Shown one piece after another: positions 1-6,351 of a stretch of 7,185 nt of DNA (positions are counted from its first letter, which is position 1; every line of letters begins with the position of its first letter). The DNA is from Mesorhizobium sp. Lineage in GTDB: Bacteria > Pseudomonadota > Alphaproteobacteria > Rhizobiales > Rhizobiaceae. Where the stretch lies: the NCBI GenBank assembly GCA_030698645.1, contig JAUYMV010000739.1:1-7185 (forward strand), in the 5' to 3' direction. The position numbers and the translations under genes were made by a program. Under the pieces are notes generated by a model, which made no database searches, was not told the origin of the DNA, and saw only the letters and a list, made by a program, of their open reading frames with translations.

Positions 1-1138
1 GCTGCTCGATATTCGAGAGTTCCCTCAACATCGACTCCCGTTCGTCTGAATTCGGCAGCGGTCGGAAAAGCGCCTTGGCCTTTTCAGCAGCATCAAGAAT
101 GTCGGCCGGCAATTGTGTCTTCTTCGGGTAGTGCGATCCGGGAATGGTGTCAAACAGGTTGGCCGCCGCGATGATCCGGTCGGCGTCGTAGAAGTTTTGC
201 TTCTTAAAAGAGTCCCACAGCCGGCCTCTGGGCGCTGCCATTTCGTCTTCGGTAGCGAGCCAGTGCTTCAACACCTCAGCAAATTCAGCCGGGCGTTCCA
301 TCCCCGCTAGAAGTACGTCGGCGGGGCCGGGATCAAAGCGCCCCTCGGGGCTTGTGTAGCGGACTGGCATGCTCGGAAACACGCGAAACGGCTGGACGTC
401 TCCTCCGCCAGCATCCACTGTTATCTGCTCTACGTTCTGCGGCCTTCCCACGACGATGCCGATAAACATTGACAGCCTGTAGGCTGCGGAGACCGCGTCT
501 CTGAACCGAACCGGCTTGCCGAACCCTATCGCCGCGCGCATGCGGTTTTTCATCCAGACGCCGGGTGGACCGCCGAAATTCTGCTGAAAGCCATGATGGA
601 TGGAAAAGGTGCCGATAGGAACATCGCAGGAGAAGACTTCCCGGCGCCCGGTGAAGTATTGGATTTCAGGGTCCGGTCCGATAGGTATCTTCCGACCGAC
701 CTGTTGTTCCTGTTCGGCGACGATGGCGCCAATGAATTGTTCCGGGGCCATGCTGGAGGAGAAAGCATCAAAATCGTAGAAGGCAGCGCTGAGATCGGGT
801 AGATGCCAATATATCGCCGATACGGTTTCATCCAGCGGGGTAAGGAGATCTGTTCCAAGGATGACAAAATGCGGAAAAATGTCCGCAAAGTAGGTCCGCT
901 CTGTCTTGCTGAAAATGCGACCTGGAATGGGTGGAATATTGCAGTCGATCAGGGAAACTCTGGTTCTGTCGGACAACTCACCTGCAATATGGCGATCGGC
1001 AATCTCCAAAAGATCGATGTATTGGTGGCTATGCAAACGCAGATTCGTCTTGCGCTCACTGAGCATCAATTCTCCAAATATCGGACGTTTGCCGATCTGG
1101 AACTCTCCGAAGCAGTGACGAAAATCGGTCTGATCCAT
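1..1138 (-). CDS. ApeA-like HEPN-associated abortive-infection protein, N-terminal 379 residues (partial at window edge)
   Basis: The minus strand is open from the ATG at 1138 to the left edge, giving 379 codons without a stop. The protein begins MDQTDFRHCF. Near residues 22-36 a GELMLSERKTNLRLHS stretch resembles the start of the ApeA N-terminal domain. Near residues 316-333 there is FYDADRIIAAANLFDTIP, which resembles the Y.ADR...AA.MFD.LP signature that in this family leads into the C-terminal HEPN domain. The HEPN RNase part, with its expected R-x4-6-H motif, would lie beyond the edge and cannot be checked. Family knowledge: ApeA proteins protect bacteria against phage, and HEPN domains usually cleave RNA. 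The frame also stays open upstream to a TGA pair near 1219, so TTG 1201 or GTG 1192 are alternative starts; none has a clear Shine-Dalgarno, and ATG 1138 is chosen as the only ATG. Base composition is lower in GC than its neighbours (27/60 GC in 841-900 against 45/60 in 1441-1500 within uvrD), which suggests acquisition. The family assignment comes from recalled motifs, not a search. Confidence 0.72.
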   Translation of the reverse strand, partial: MDQTDFRHCFGEFQIGKRPIFGELMLSERKTNLRLHSHQYIDLLEIADRHIAGELSDRTRVSLIDCNIPPIPGRIFSKTERTYFADIFPHFVILGTDLLTPLDETVSAIYWHLPDLSAAFYDFDAFSSSMAPEQFIGAIVAEQEQQVGRKIPIGPDPEIQYFTGRREVFSCDVPIGTFSIHHGFQQNFGGPPGVWMKNRMRAAIGFGKPVRFRDAVSAAYRLSMFIGIVVGRPQNVEQITVDAGGGDVQPFRVFPSMPVRYTSPEGRFDPGPADVLLAGMERPAEFAEVLKHWLATEDEMAAPRGRLWDSFKKQNFYDADRIIAAANLFDTIPGSHYPKKTQLPADILDAAEKAKALFRPLPNSDERESMLRELSNIEQ

Positions 1139-1231
1139 TAAGGGAAGCAACCGTTTGAATTCATTGATGTAGAGGTTGGAGAAGAAATACACTACATTCA
1201 AAGCTTGCGCTGTTCATCAATAAAATAACCC

Positions 1232-3976
1232 TCACACCCCCCTGACGAACCCGTCCAGCACGCGCTTCTGCCCGGCCTTGTCAAAGTCGATCGTCAGCTT
1301 GTTGCCGTCGATCGCCGCGACGTTGCCATTGCCGAATTTCTGGTGGAACACCCGGTCGCCGACGGTGAAGGGCGAGGGGGTGTCGGAGACGGATTTGGCG
1401 ACCAGTTCGCCTTCGATCATGCGGCCCTTCACCGAGCCTCGTCCGGCGCCGAGGTCGGAGTCGGGTTCGCCGTAGCCGATGCGTTCGACGGCGTGGCCCG
1501 AGCGGGTGCCCCAGTTGCGGTCGGTGGCTTCGGTGCGGTTCTGTTGGGCGCGCTGCCAGCCGGGGGTGGCGTAGGTGTTGGAGAAGGAGCCGGCGCCTAC
1601 ATTATCAAAGCGCGAGGCGCCGTAGGGATTCTGGCGGCCGGCCCCCTGGCTGCCGCCCTGGCCGCCGCGGCCCGGCGCGAAGCTGCCGCCGCCGAACGAG
1701 CCATAGCCGCCGTAGGAATTGCCCGCTTCGGCGACTTCGACATGGGCCTCGGGGAGTTCGTCCAAAAATCTGGACGGAATGGTCGATTGCCAGAGGCCGT
1801 GGATGCGGCGGTTGGAGACGAACCAGATGTGCAGGTTCTTCTTGGCGCGGGTGAGGCCGACATAGGCGAGGCGGCGCTCTTCCTCGAGGCCGGAGCGGCC
1901 GCCTTCGTCGAGCGCGCGCTGGTGCGGGAAGAGGCCTTCCTCCCAGCCGGGCAGGAAGACGGTCTCGAATTCCAGCCCCTTGGCCGAATGCAGCGTCATG
2001 ATCGAGACGGCGTCGAGGCCCTCGTCGTTGACGGTGTCCATGACGAGGGCCACGTGCTCGAGGAAGGAGCGGAGCGACTCGTAATCCTCCATGGAGCGGA
2101 TCAGCTCTTTCAGGTTTTCCAGGCGGCCGGGCGCGTCGGCCGAGCGGTCGTTCTTCCACATCTCGGTGTAGCCGGACTCTTCCAGAATGGTCTCGGCGAG
2201 CTCGGTGTGCGGCGTGGTGTCGAGCAGGCCTTGCCAGCGGTGGAAATTGGCGGCGACCTCGCGGAGCGCCGCGCGCGGCTTCGGCTTCATCTCGTCGCTT
2301 TCGGCGAGCTTGTAGGCGGCTTCGAGCATGGGGACGCGGAGCGTGCGCGCGGTGTCGTGGATCTGGCGGATGGCGGATTCGCCCAAGCCGCGCTTCGGGA
2401 CGTTGACGATGCGCTCGAAGGCGAGGTCGTCGGCGCCCTGGGCGACGACGCGGAGGTAGGCAAGCGCGTCGCGGATCTCCTGGCGCTCGTAGAAGCGCGG
2501 GCCGCCGATGACGCGGTAGTTGAGGCCGATCTCGATGAAACGGTCCTCGAAGGAGCGCATCTGGAAGGAGGCGCGGACCAGGATCGCCATGTCGTTGAGG
2601 TCGTGGCGGCGGCCATTGGCGTCGGGGCGCTGGTGCGCCTCGATGGTCTCGCCGACGGCGCGGGCCTCCTCGTCGGAATCCCAGGCGGCGTGGACATGCA
2701 CCTTGGCGTCCTCGGGGTCGGCCTGGTCGGTGAACAGCGTCTTGCCGAGCCGGCCTTCATTGTGGGCGATGAGATGCGAGGCGGCGCCGAGGATGTGGGC
2801 GGTCGAGCGGTAGTTGCGCTCCAGGCGGATGATGGTGGCGCCCGGAAAGTCCTTGTCGAAGCGCAGGATGTTGTCGACCTCCGCGCCGCGCCAGCCATAG
2901 ATCGACTGGTCGTCGTCGCCGACGCAGCAGATGTTGACGGTGGGTCGCGCAGGCTTTCCCTCCCCCTTGAGGGGAGGGTGGCCAGCCGAAGGCTGGTCGG
3001 GTGGGGTCGCCGGCGACGGGCGGGACGCAGGGGAGGTGCCTTCTGAGGCGCCCCCCACCGCCGCTAGCGACGTGCGCGAGGTGCCTTCTGAGGCGACCCC
3101 CTCCGCCCGCTTCGCGGGCACCTCCCCCTCAAGGGGGGAGGATGTGCGCTGCGCCAAGAGCCGCAGCCACATGTATTGCGCGGTGTTGGTGTCCTGGTAT
3201 TCGTCGACGAGGATGTATTTGAAGCGGCGGTGGTAGTCGCGCAGCACGTCCGGGTGGGCGCGGAAGATCCTTATCGGGTGGGTCAGCAGATCGCCGAAAT
3301 CGCAGGCGTTCAGCGTCAGCAGGCGGTCCTGGTAGGCCTGGTAGAGCTCGCGGCCCTTGCCATTGGCGAAGGCGCGGGCGTCGCCCTCGGGGATTTCGGA
3401 CGGCGCCAGGCCCTTGTTCTTCCAACCGTCCATCATCTGCGCGAACTGGCGCGCCGGCCAGCGCTTGTCGTCGAGGTTTTCCGCCTGGATCAACTGCTTG
3501 ATCAGGCGGATCTGGTCGTCGGTGTCCAGAATGGTGAAATCGGAGCGCAGGCCGGCGAGCTCGGCGTGGCGGCGCAGCAGCTTGACGCCGATCGAGTGGA
3601 AGGTGCCGAGCCAGGGCATGCCCTCGACGGCCGAGCCGACCAGCACGCCGATCCGGTTCTTCATCTCGCGCGCGGCCTTGTTGGTGAAGGTGACGGCGAG
3701 GATCTGCGAGGGGTAGGCGAGGCCGAGATTGAGGATGTGGGCGATGCGGGTGGTCAGCACGCGGGTTTTTCCCGTGCCGGCGCCGGCCAGCACCAGGACC
3801 GGGCCCTCGGTGGTCTCGACGGCGAGGCGCTGCTCGGGGTTGAGGCCGGCGAGGTAGTCGGGGGCTGAATTGTGGCCCTGGCGGGCGGCCATGGCGCGCG
3901 CGGCGATGCCCGACGGCGCGCGGGCGGGCGCGTTGGGTCCGTCGAAGAAGGGGATGTCGTCGGGATCATCGGACAT
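1232..3976 (-). CDS. uvrD: ATP-dependent DNA helicase UvrD/PcrA (SF1A)
   Basis: This is a complete 914-residue 3'-5' DNA helicase of the UvrD/PcrA/Rep family. The family unwinds DNA in nucleotide-excision and mismatch repair and clears stalled forks. The motifs appear in order: Q-motif region LNPEQRLAV (45-53), Walker A AGAGTGKT (64-71), Ia TFTNKAAREM (96-105), Walker B DEYQDT (258-263), III GDDDQSIYGWRGA (353-365), IV RLERNYRST (384-392), V TLHSAKGLEFETVF (661-674) and VI RRLAYVGLTRAKKNL (701-715). A Gly/Ser-rich linker (about 750-800) leads to a Tudor-like end (about 869-914, FTVGDRVFHQKFGNGNV onward) that in PcrA/UvrD contacts RNA polymerase. The ATG at 3976 is chosen because MSDDPDDIPFFDG looks like a natural leader; an ATG at 4090 would add 38 low-complexity residues. 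The Shine-Dalgarno at 3976 is weak (GGGG only 1 nt away). Residues about 279-340 are an extra Pro/Ser/Gly-rich stretch encoded by a palindromic repeat; E. coli UvrD has only about 8 residues between RLLA and VGDDDQS. All catalytic motifs remain intact, so the protein is probably active. Confidence 0.96.
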   Translation of the reverse strand: MSDDPDDIPFFDGPNAPARAPSGIAARAMAARQGHNSAPDYLAGLNPEQRLAVETTEGPVLVLAGAGTGKTRVLTTRIAHILNLGLAYPSQILAVTFTNKAAREMKNRIGVLVGSAVEGMPWLGTFHSIGVKLLRRHAELAGLRSDFTILDTDDQIRLIKQLIQAENLDDKRWPARQFAQMMDGWKNKGLAPSEIPEGDARAFANGKGRELYQAYQDRLLTLNACDFGDLLTHPIRIFRAHPDVLRDYHRRFKYILVDEYQDTNTAQYMWLRLLAQRTSSPLEGEVPAKRAEGVASEGTSRTSLAAVGGASEGTSPASRPSPATPPDQPSAGHPPLKGEGKPARPTVNICCVGDDDQSIYGWRGAEVDNILRFDKDFPGATIIRLERNYRSTAHILGAASHLIAHNEGRLGKTLFTDQADPEDAKVHVHAAWDSDEEARAVGETIEAHQRPDANGRRHDLNDMAILVRASFQMRSFEDRFIEIGLNYRVIGGPRFYERQEIRDALAYLRVVAQGADDLAFERIVNVPKRGLGESAIRQIHDTARTLRVPMLEAAYKLAESDEMKPKPRAALREVAANFHRWQGLLDTTPHTELAETILEESGYTEMWKNDRSADAPGRLENLKELIRSMEDYESLRSFLEHVALVMDTVNDEGLDAVSIMTLHSAKGLEFETVFLPGWEEGLFPHQRALDEGGRSGLEEERRLAYVGLTRAKKNLHIWFVSNRRIHGLWQSTIPSRFLDELPEAHVEVAEAGNSYGGYGSFGGGSFAPGRGGQGGSQGAGRQNPYGASRFDNVGAGSFSNTYATPGWQRAQQNRTEATDRNWGTRSGHAVERIGYGEPDSDLGAGRGSVKGRMIEGELVAKSVSDTPSPFTVGDRVFHQKFGNGNVAAIDGNKLTIDFDKAGQKRVLDGFVRGV
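2958..3141. repeat. Palindromic GC-rich repeat element inserted in frame within uvrD
   Basis: The element is about 184 bp and is bounded by two similar terminal palindromes. The left one has CCCTCCCC (2958-2965) pairing with GGGGAGGG (2971-2978) across CTTGA. The right one has CCTCCCCC (3121-3128) pairing with GGGGGAGG (3134-3141) across TCAAG. The two ends are also near reverse complements of each other, so the element could fold as one long structure. Internal hairpins are CCAGCC/GGCTGG (2982-2987 and 2991-2996, loop GAA) and GCCCGC/GCGGGC (3105-3110 and 3114-3119, loop TTC). An 18-bp direct repeat, GAGGTGCCTTCTGAGGCG, lies at 3033-3050 and 3078-3095, 45 bp apart and so in the same reading phase. 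It encodes ASEGTS twice. The insert contributes residues about 279-340 of UvrD with no frameshift or stop. It resembles dispersed palindromic elements of rhizobial genomes and, in concept, the protein-coding palindromic elements of Rickettsia; the exact family name is not known to me. No transposase is present. Confidence 0.85.
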
Positions 3977-4059
3977 GCCCCGGGAATGTAGTGATTCGGG
4001 GCGGAAAGGCCAGCAAATGGCGGTGGACGGCGCGGAATGAAACGGAAACGCGGGCGCGC

Positions 4060-4076
4060 GGCGCGGAGAACGCGCC
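4060..4076 (-). terminator. Possible weak terminator hairpin downstream of the small exported-protein genes
   Basis: Arms GGCGCG (4060-4065) and CGCGCC (4071-4076) form a 6-bp all-GC stem with a 5-nt loop, about 30 nt past the stop of the 4106-4423 gene. On the minus strand it is followed, about 10 nt later, by a broken T-rich stretch (TTTCCGTTTCATT) rather than a clean U run. The placement between that gene and uvrD suits a terminator, but in DNA this GC-rich a stem can arise by chance. Confidence 0.3.
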
Positions 4077-4105
4077 GTCCGGTCCGTCACAGGGCGCAGG
4101 TTGCG

Positions 4106-4423
4106 TCAGATGTAGCTCATGCGCTGGACGGCGCATTTTTGCGCCGCGCCGCGCAGGATGAGCTCGACCTTCTGGCCGTTCATCCGGCCGTGCACGACGA
4201 TCTTCTCCGGCGTGGACGTCTCGATCGCGCCCTTGACGATGCCGAAGGAGGCGGCGATGCCGAGCGCCTCGGGCGGCGAACAGGTGGCCGGCGCGTTCGC
4301 GTCGACCGCGGTGGCGACGGAGGCGGGGATGGCGCCGCCGGCCTGCGCGGCATCGGCGGAACTCATCGAGAAGGCGAAGCCGAGGGCGACGCCGATGGCG
4401 ACGGACATGAGCAGGGCTTGCAT
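4106..4423 (-). CDS. Small exported two-cysteine protein (paralogue B), function unknown
   Basis: This 105-residue protein has an N-terminal hydrophobic segment (residues 4-22) ending in a Sec-type cleavage motif near ADA-AQA (about 23-28), so it is predicted to be exported to the periplasm or beyond. A short Ala-rich linker leads to a 58-residue C-terminal domain from Cys48 to Ile105. That domain aligns without gaps with the C-terminal 58 residues of the protein at 4501-4863, with 24 of 58 positions identical by hand count. Shared features are the first cysteine in CS, AL-G-AAS, IVV-G--NGQ-V, and the second cysteine (Cys97) in CAV; the pair could form a disulfide. The pattern recalls uncharacterised exported proteins common in Rhizobiales (CS--AL--A--MGV ... 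I-V-G ... C). AAGGAG at 4433-4438 lies 9 nt before the ATG and fixes the start; a longer open frame to 5083 lacks this. It is probably co-transcribed with the upstream paralogue. No function is assigned. Confidence 0.82.
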   Translation of the reverse strand: MQALLMSVAIGVALGFAFSMSSADAAQAGGAIPASVATAVDANAPATCSPPEALGIAASFGIVKGAIETSTPEKIVVHGRMNGQKVELILRGAAQKCAVQRMSYI

Positions 4424-4432
4424 CGGGGCTGG

Positions 4433-4438
4433 CTCCTT
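4433..4438 (-). promoter_or_regulatory. Ribosome binding site for the 4106-4423 gene
   Basis: AAGGAG on the minus strand sits 9 nt upstream of the ATG at 4423. It decides the start in favour of this ATG over the much longer in-frame open stretch that continues through the neighbouring gene. Confidence 0.75.
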
Positions 4439-4472
4439 GCCGGGGTTCAGGCGCAATGGTGTGCGGAGCGGC

Positions 4473-4494
4473 GCCGGCCGGCGAACCGGCCGGC
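4473..4494 (-). terminator. Very stable GC hairpin with TTCG loop between the two paralogues
   Basis: Perfect 9-bp arms GCCGGCCGG (4473-4481) and CCGGCCGGC (4486-4494) flank a 4-base loop that reads TTCG on the transcribed minus strand. The hairpin starts 6 nt after the stop codon of the 4501-4863 gene and lies about 50 nt before the next start. It has no U tract, so it may be a partial terminator or an mRNA 3'-end stabiliser giving unequal expression of the two genes. The UUCG loop is closed by G-C, not the C-G pair of the classic extra-stable tetraloop. Confidence 0.5.
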
Positions 4495-4500
4495 CGGGCC

Positions 4501-4863
4501 TCAAAGGTAGGCGAAGCTCTTGACCGCGCAGGTATCGGTGTTGCGGCGCATCACGACCTGGACCGGCTGGCCGTTCTTCTTGCCGCGCACGACGATGCGG
4601 CTGTCGGTGACGCCGGCGACATAGCGCTTGTTGACGCCCATCGACGCGGCGCGGCCGAGCGCCCCGGACTTCGAGCAGTAGCCGCCATAGACGTAGTGGT
4701 TGTTGTGGTAGGGATTGACGCCGATGCCGATGCCGACGCCGCCGAAGCCGTGGCCGCCGAGATAGATGCCGACGCCGACATCGGCCTGGGCGGAAGACGC
4801 GCCGGCAAGCGCGCCGAGCGCGAGGCTGGCGGAGACGAGGGCGGATTTCACGATTGTGTTCAT
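4501..4863 (-). CDS. Small exported Gly-rich two-cysteine protein (paralogue A), function unknown
   Basis: This 120-residue protein starts with a textbook Sec signal peptide: MNTIVKS, a hydrophobic core ALVSASLALGALAG, and cleavage after ASSAQA (about residue 27). The mature part begins with a Gly/Val-rich segment (28-50, GVGIYLGGHGFGGVGIGIG) and a His/Tyr/Asn-rich stretch (51-62). The C-terminal 58-residue domain (63-120) contains Cys63 and Cys112 and is paralogous to the downstream 4106-4423 product. Two well-spaced cysteines in an exported protein suggest a disulfide. AAAGGA at 4871-4876 is 7 nt upstream of the ATG. It is the first gene of a likely two-gene unit. I recognise it only as a member of a group of uncharacterised exported Rhizobiales proteins; envelope or surface location is an inference from the signal peptide. 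Confidence 0.86.
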   Translation of the reverse strand: MNTIVKSALVSASLALGALAGASSAQADVGVGIYLGGHGFGGVGIGIGVNPYHNNHYVYGGYCSKSGALGRAASMGVNKRYVAGVTDSRIVVRGKKNGQPVQVVMRRNTDTCAVKSFAYL

Positions 4864-5267
4864 GGACGTGTCCTTTGAAGAGGTTTCGTTGCGGGTTGCG
4901 AACTAGACCCCTTAGACAGGCGGCGTGTATCCGTGCGTTGCCGCCGCGCGACGCGAAGATGAGACGAAACGGAGACGCAGCGGAAACGAATGCGCCCGCG
5001 GCTATGAGGCCGGTTCTGAATTTATCGAGCTGCAACAAGCATTTGCTCGTGACCGATCGCCTGTTACGCGATTTTTCAGGCACGATGCTTGACGCGCACG
5101 TCGCGCAAAACTACGGTTTTCGCAACGGCCTGGATGCGGCCGGCAGCTCGCGCCCCCCCGGGGCATGGCGAACGCATCCCGTCCCTTTGAACCGTCTTTC
5201 GGAACGGCGAAGGCTTCAGCAATGCGGGCACTGTCAGCAGACTTCGCCGCGAACGAAGGACATATCG
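4864..5267. other. 404-bp intergenic region between divergent genes
   Basis: This gap separates the minus-strand exported-protein gene (start 4863) from the plus-strand glyoxalase-like gene (start 5268), so it must hold both promoters. I see no convincing coding region: frames that are open here lack a ribosome binding site and recognisable protein sequence. Possible elements are weak. TTGACG at 5089-5094 could be a -35 box for the plus strand, but the matching -10 at 5112-5117 (TACGGT) is poor. A small hairpin, AAAAC-TACG-GTTTT (5107-5120), extends with GCG/CGC across one bulged base (5103-5123) and overlaps that putative -10. No tRNA, riboswitch or repeat is recognised. Confidence 0.6.
5255..5260 (+). 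promoter_or_regulatory. Ribosome binding site for the glyoxalase-like gene
   Basis: GAAGGA ends 7 nt before the ATG at 5268. It supports that start over an in-frame extension back to 4854, whose sequence does not look like protein. Confidence 0.75.
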
Positions 5268-5819
5268 ATGCGCACATATCTGGACGCGAAGGCGATGGCG
5301 AAAGCCATGCGCGAGGCGCTTGCCGCCAGGAAACACGACATCAACCACAGCGAGGCGCTTGAGATCGTCGCGCGCCAGTTTGGCCTCGAGACGTGGAACA
5401 TTCTGTCCGCCCGGATCGAGGCGACGGCGGCGACCGGGGCGCGCGGCCGTGGCCTCGATTTCGAGCAGGCGGTGCCGATCGTGCGCATCTTCGACGTCGC
5501 CAAGGCGCACGAGTTCTATCTCGGCTTCCTCGGCTTCGCGGTCGACTGGGAACATCGCTTCGGCGACAATTTCCCGCTCTACACGCAAGTCTCGCGTGGC
5601 GCCCTCCGGCTGCATCTGTCGGAGCATGCCGGCGACGCGTCGCCGGGCGGCAACATGGTGGTCTACATGACGGGCCTGTTCGGCTTTCAGAGGGAACTGT
5701 CCGACAAGGACTATCGCTATCTCAAGCCAGGGGTGACGACCGAGGACTGGGGGCTGGAGATGCAGGTGACCGATCCGTTTTCCAACCGGATCAGGTTCAT
5801 GGAGCGCAAGGCGGGCTGA
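5268..5819 (+). CDS. Glyoxalase superfamily (VOC) protein with N-terminal Glyoxalase_8-type domain
   Basis: The 183-residue protein has two parts. Residues 1-50 (MRTYLDAKAMAKAMREAL, then HSEALEIVARQFGLETWNIL) match the small helical glyoxalase-related domain often found ahead of VOC domains. Residues about 68-178 form a VOC fold: AVPIVRIFDVAKAHEFYLGFLGF (strand-helix start), LRLHLSEHAGD (112-123), and the closing WGLEMQVTDPFSNRIRF (161-177). LSEH.GD..PG and VTDPF.NR are typical of the bleomycin-resistance-like branch, which usually binds a ligand or drug without catalytic metal. The substrate therefore cannot be deduced; antibiotic sequestration and small-molecule lyase or isomerase chemistry are both possible. 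It is cytoplasmic, with no signal peptide. It is a single gene, divergent from the exported-protein pair and convergent with the two-component genes; no operon partner is visible. Confidence 0.92.
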   Translation: MRTYLDAKAMAKAMREALAARKHDINHSEALEIVARQFGLETWNILSARIEATAATGARGRGLDFEQAVPIVRIFDVAKAHEFYLGFLGFAVDWEHRFGDNFPLYTQVSRGALRLHLSEHAGDASPGGNMVVYMTGLFGFQRELSDKDYRYLKPGVTTEDWGLEMQVTDPFSNRIRFMERKAG

Positions 5820-5856
5820 GCCGAGGCGGATGCCCCGACGGCTGAGCGACGGGGGC

Positions 5857-5883
5857 GCCGGCGGAGCGGCGTGGGCCGCCGGC
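5857..5883. terminator. Possible bidirectional terminator hairpin between convergent genes
   Basis: Arms GCCGGCGG (5857-5864) and CCGCCGGC (5876-5883) form a perfect 8-bp stem with an 11-nt loop. It lies in the 87-bp gap between the glyoxalase-like stop (5819) and the response-regulator stop (5907), where a shared terminator would be expected. There is no T run on either side, so intrinsic termination is uncertain. Confidence 0.35.
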
Positions 5884-5906
5884 TGCCATCCCGGCGACGG
5901 CCCCGG

Positions 5907-6347
5907 TCAGGGGCGCGACCAGCTCGACTGGTAGTCCGGCGACAGGGTGAAGCCGACCGGCAGCCCGAGGACGGGCGGCGGCGTGAGCACGCCTTCCTGG
6001 AGGTAGGCAAGCGCCGCCGTCAGCCCGTTCATCGTGAATGGCTTGGCGATGACGCCGACGGCGCCGGCGAAGTTTTCCGGCAGGCGCTTCGGATTGGCGG
6101 TCAGGAACACCACCATCGAGCATTTCCTGGCGGCGATGTATTGGGCGACATCGACGCCGGTCGGCCCGTCGGTCAGGTGGACGTCGACGAAGGCGATGTC
6201 GGCGTCGAGCGTGTCGACCAGCCGGCGGGCCTCGCGCGACGAGGTCGCCCAGCCGACGACGCGATGGCCGGCATCCGCGACCAGGCTTTCCAGTTCCATG
6301 GCGAGCAGCGCCTCGTCCTCGACGATCAGCACGTTCAGCGGTCTCAT
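5907..6347 (-). CDS. Single-domain response regulator (REC), partner of adjacent HisKA_2 kinase
   Basis: This 146-residue protein consists of a CheY-like receiver domain and a short tail. Key residues are all present: acidic pair Glu10/Asp11 (LIVEDEALL), phosphoacceptor Asp55 (FVDVHL), Thr83 (VVFLTAN) and Lys102 followed by Pro-Phe (IAKPF). No DNA-binding or enzymatic output domain follows; the last 26 or so residues are a Pro-rich tail (LTPPPVLGLP). It therefore acts by protein contacts or as a phosphate sink or shuttle. The ATG at 6347 is preceded by AGGTGA (6356-6361) at 8-nt spacing and lies 4 nt after the kinase stop (6352-6354), so translation is probably coupled. A GTG at 6359 is an alternative start that would overlap the kinase end, but it has no good ribosome binding site. 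Confidence 0.93.
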   Translation of the reverse strand: MRPLNVLIVEDEALLAMELESLVADAGHRVVGWATSSREARRLVDTLDADIAFVDVHLTDGPTGVDVAQYIAARKCSMVVFLTANPKRLPENFAGAVGVIAKPFTMNGLTAALAYLQEGVLTPPPVLGLPVGFTLSPDYQSSWSRP

Positions 6348-6351
6348 CCGG

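Noticed and set aside
593..1141. Plus-strand open frames at 593-802 and 803-1141, and a minus-strand one at 550-888
   Set aside because: They lie over the ApeA-like frame, which is longer, unbroken and has recognisable family motifs; none of these has a plausible ribosome binding site or protein-like sequence.
1343..3046. A 567-codon open frame on the plus strand opposite uvrD
   Set aside because: It is the antisense shadow of a high-GC helicase gene: low-complexity Ala/Gly/Val/Asp composition, no motifs, and uvrD on the other strand has every catalytic motif.
3033..3095. CRISPR-like repeat pair
   Set aside because: There are only two 18-bp copies, they are in a coding region, inside a palindromic element, and no cas gene is present.
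3977..4090. Upstream uvrD start at 4090 adding 38 residues
   Set aside because: The extra residues (Arg/Pro/Ser-rich) look like translated intergenic DNA, while the ATG at 3976 begins a typical acidic leader.
4424..5083. Minus-strand extension of the 4106-4423 gene up to 5083
   Set aside because: It runs out of frame across the whole 4501-4863 gene, is Arg-rich, and the ATG at 4423 has both a signal peptide and an AAGGAG site.
5201..5205. GGAAC as a possible -35 of an EcfG general-stress promoter
   Set aside because: No CGTT-type -10 is found at 16-17 nt; the matching position reads TGCGG.
4854..5267. In-frame N-terminal extension of the glyoxalase-like gene
   Set aside because: The extension is Cys/Arg-rich with no domain, and the ATG at 5268 has a ribosome binding site and matches the family's usual N-terminus.
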